From: Mycolicibacterium moriokaense
GTDB lineage: Bacteria > Actinomycetota > Actinomycetes > Mycobacteriales > Mycobacteriaceae
Direction of reading: 5' to 3'
NCBI RefSeq assembly: GCF_003201655.1
Contig: NZ_QJJU01000002.1
Location: 310,001 to 374,000, forward strand
Length of the DNA: 64,000 nt
The notes under the pieces were generated by a model that was given only the letters and a program-made list of their open reading frames with translations, did not search any database and was not told the origin of the DNA. The number at the start of each line of letters is the position of its first letter. Positions within the stretch are counted from its first letter, which is position 1. Of the stretch, positions 62,694-64,000 are shown in pieces. The translations under genes were made by a program, and so were the position numbers.

Positions 62694-63995
62694 TTATCCG
62701 AGCAGCGCATCGACGAACGCCGCGGGCTCGAAAGGGGCGAGATCGTCCGGGCCTTCACCAAGACCGACGAGCTTGACCGGAACACCCAACTCCTGCTGTA
62801 TCCGGAAGACGATTCCGCCCTTTGCCGTGCCGTCGAGTTTGGTCAACACGACGCCGGTGATGTCGACGACTTCAGCAAATACCCGAGCCTGAGGCAGGCT
62901 GTTCTGCCCGATTGTGGCGTCGAGCACGAGCAGCACCTCATCGACCTCTGCGCGCCGGCTGACCACCCGTTTGACCTTGCCGAGTTCATCCATCAGACCG
63001 GTCTTGGTGTGCAGCCGCCCTGCCGTGTCGATGACGACGACGTCGGCGCCGGTCTCGATGCCCTTGTCTACAGCGTCGAAGGCAACCGATGCCGGGTCGG
63101 CCCCCTCTGCTCCACACACGACCTGCGCGCCCACTCGCGAGCCCCAGGTTTGCAGCTGGTGCGCCGCCGCGGCTCGGAAGGTGTCGGCGGCGCCGAGCAC
63201 CACACGGCGGCCGTCGGCGACCAGGACGCGGGCCAGCTTGCCGACCGTCGTCGTCTTACCGGTGCCATTGACGCCGACGACCAGCAGCACAGACGGCTTG
63301 TTGTCGTGCGGAAGCGCCTTGATCGAGCGGTCCAGGTCCGGGTGCAGCTCGGAGATCAGAACCTCGCGCAGCACCGCGCGGGCGTCGGTCTCGGTGCGCA
63401 CATTGCTGCTGGCCATCCGGGACCGCAGCGAGGTGACCACCGATTCGGTGACGACAGGGCCGAGGTCGGCGATCAGCAGGGTGTCCTCGACGGCCTCCCA
63501 GGAATCCTCGTCGAGGTCGCCGCCGCCGAGCAGGCCCAGCATGCTGCGGCCAAGGGTGTTCTGCGATTTCGCCAGCCGCCCTCGGAGCCGGTCCAGGCGA
63601 CCTTCCGGAGGCTCTATGGAGCCGACATCAGGCGCAGCAGGGGCTTCGACAAAATCCGGCCCGGGCTCGGCCTCAGCCTGCGGCGGCTCAGGCAGCTGAA
63701 CGTCCGCAATCGACCGTTTCGGCGCGTCGCGCGGGATGGTGGCATCATCGCCGACGGCGGGTAGCCCGCTGGTGTCGATGCGCTCGACCGGCTCAGCGGG
63801 TCCCGATTTGGTGAACGTGATCCCTGAGGACGCGGTATATCCACCGGAGCGGTCGACTGGAGTGGCAGTGTCAGCAGATGACAGGCTGATCCGTCGACGC
63901 CGGTACCGCACCAGCCCGACAACCAGCGCAGCGACAACCAGAACGGCAATGACGGCGATTGCGATCCACAGCCCTACCCCGACAGTTCCTGACAC
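62694..63995 (-). CDS. ftsY: Signal recognition particle receptor FtsY
   Basis: 433 residues. The N-terminus has a membrane helix (about 8-29) and an acidic A-domain, then the NG GTPase with GVNGTGKTTTVGKLA, DTFRAAAAHQL, DTAGRLHTK and TKLDGTAKGG. FtsY receives ribosome-SRP complexes at the membrane. A transmembrane anchor is typical of actinobacterial FtsY. The start at 63995 is near the window edge, and no promoter is visible. Confidence 0.96.
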   Translation of the reverse strand: MSGTVGVGLWIAIAVIAVLVVAALVVGLVRYRRRRISLSSADTATPVDRSGGYTASSGITFTKSGPAEPVERIDTSGLPAVGDDATIPRDAPKRSIADVQLPEPPQAEAEPGPDFVEAPAAPDVGSIEPPEGRLDRLRGRLAKSQNTLGRSMLGLLGGGDLDEDSWEAVEDTLLIADLGPVVTESVVTSLRSRMASSNVRTETDARAVLREVLISELHPDLDRSIKALPHDNKPSVLLVVGVNGTGKTTTVGKLARVLVADGRRVVLGAADTFRAAAAHQLQTWGSRVGAQVVCGAEGADPASVAFDAVDKGIETGADVVVIDTAGRLHTKTGLMDELGKVKRVVSRRAEVDEVLLVLDATIGQNSLPQARVFAEVVDITGVVLTKLDGTAKGGIVFRIQQELGVPVKLVGLGEGPDDLAPFEPAAFVDALLG

Positions 63996-64000
63996 GACGC

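Overview
The window is chromosomal DNA of a Mycobacterium (probably a fast-growing Mycolicibacterium-type species). The DNA is GC-rich throughout. GTG and TTG starts and 4-bp ATGA/GTGA gene overlaps are common. The right end carries the housekeeping order DUF2469-rnhB-lepB-rplS-lppW-trmD-rimM-khpA-rpsP-...-dacB-...-amidohydrolase-ffh-glnD-glnB-amt-ftsY, which matches Rv2901c to Rv2921c of M. tuberculosis. MmpS/MmpL, a six-gene mce operon, F420-type oxidoreductases and a mycofactocin-type dehydrogenase fit the same assignment.

Region 1 (0-17 kb) is accessory metabolism and transport. A minus-strand operon runs HAD phosphatase, a small damaged ORF, an arginase-like protein, a fused 2-oxoacid dehydrogenase E1 and a CaiB-type CoA-transferase cut by the window edge. 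It is followed by a GNAT, a CorA-like channel, a marR-mmpS-mmpL operon, a PLP decarboxylase-like enzyme and a four-gene lipoprotein/ABC export operon. A 36-bp direct repeat, part of an AraC C-terminal coding remnant, brackets the ABC operon.

Region 2 (17-46 kb) looks like one large lipid or steroid-like catabolic and uptake island. A nine-gene minus-strand gene train (29.8 to 19.0 kb) encodes a NorD-like VWA protein, a CbbQ/NorQ-type AAA+ ATPase, a periplasmic-binding-fold protein without a signal peptide, an AveC-like membrane protein, an SDR, an aldehyde dehydrogenase, two P450s and a mycofactocin-type SDR. Divergent from it are an SDR and a double-TetR regulator resembling Mce3R. Next come a P450/LLM/DapB-like set, in part duplicated and with one copy frameshifted, and then a complete mceA-F operon with no yrbE permease genes upstream. 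A 15-bp sequence, CCAAA-NATN-TGTTCC, recurs upstream of the SDR/norD pair, of cbbQ and of mceA, and a related half-site lies upstream of the double-TetR gene. This suggests one regulon that joins import and oxidation. A second AveC-like gene with a coupled 38-codon membrane micro-ORF sits opposite a TetR gene across a 16-bp inverted repeat.

Region 3 (46-64 kb) is conserved core: RNA processing, secretion, ribosomal proteins, envelope peptidases, SRP/FtsY and the amt-glnB-glnD nitrogen operon. A good GlnR box precedes amt. The junction at about 46.29 kb between island and core is probably a synteny breakpoint. I saw no tRNA, rRNA, CRISPR array or intact transposase.
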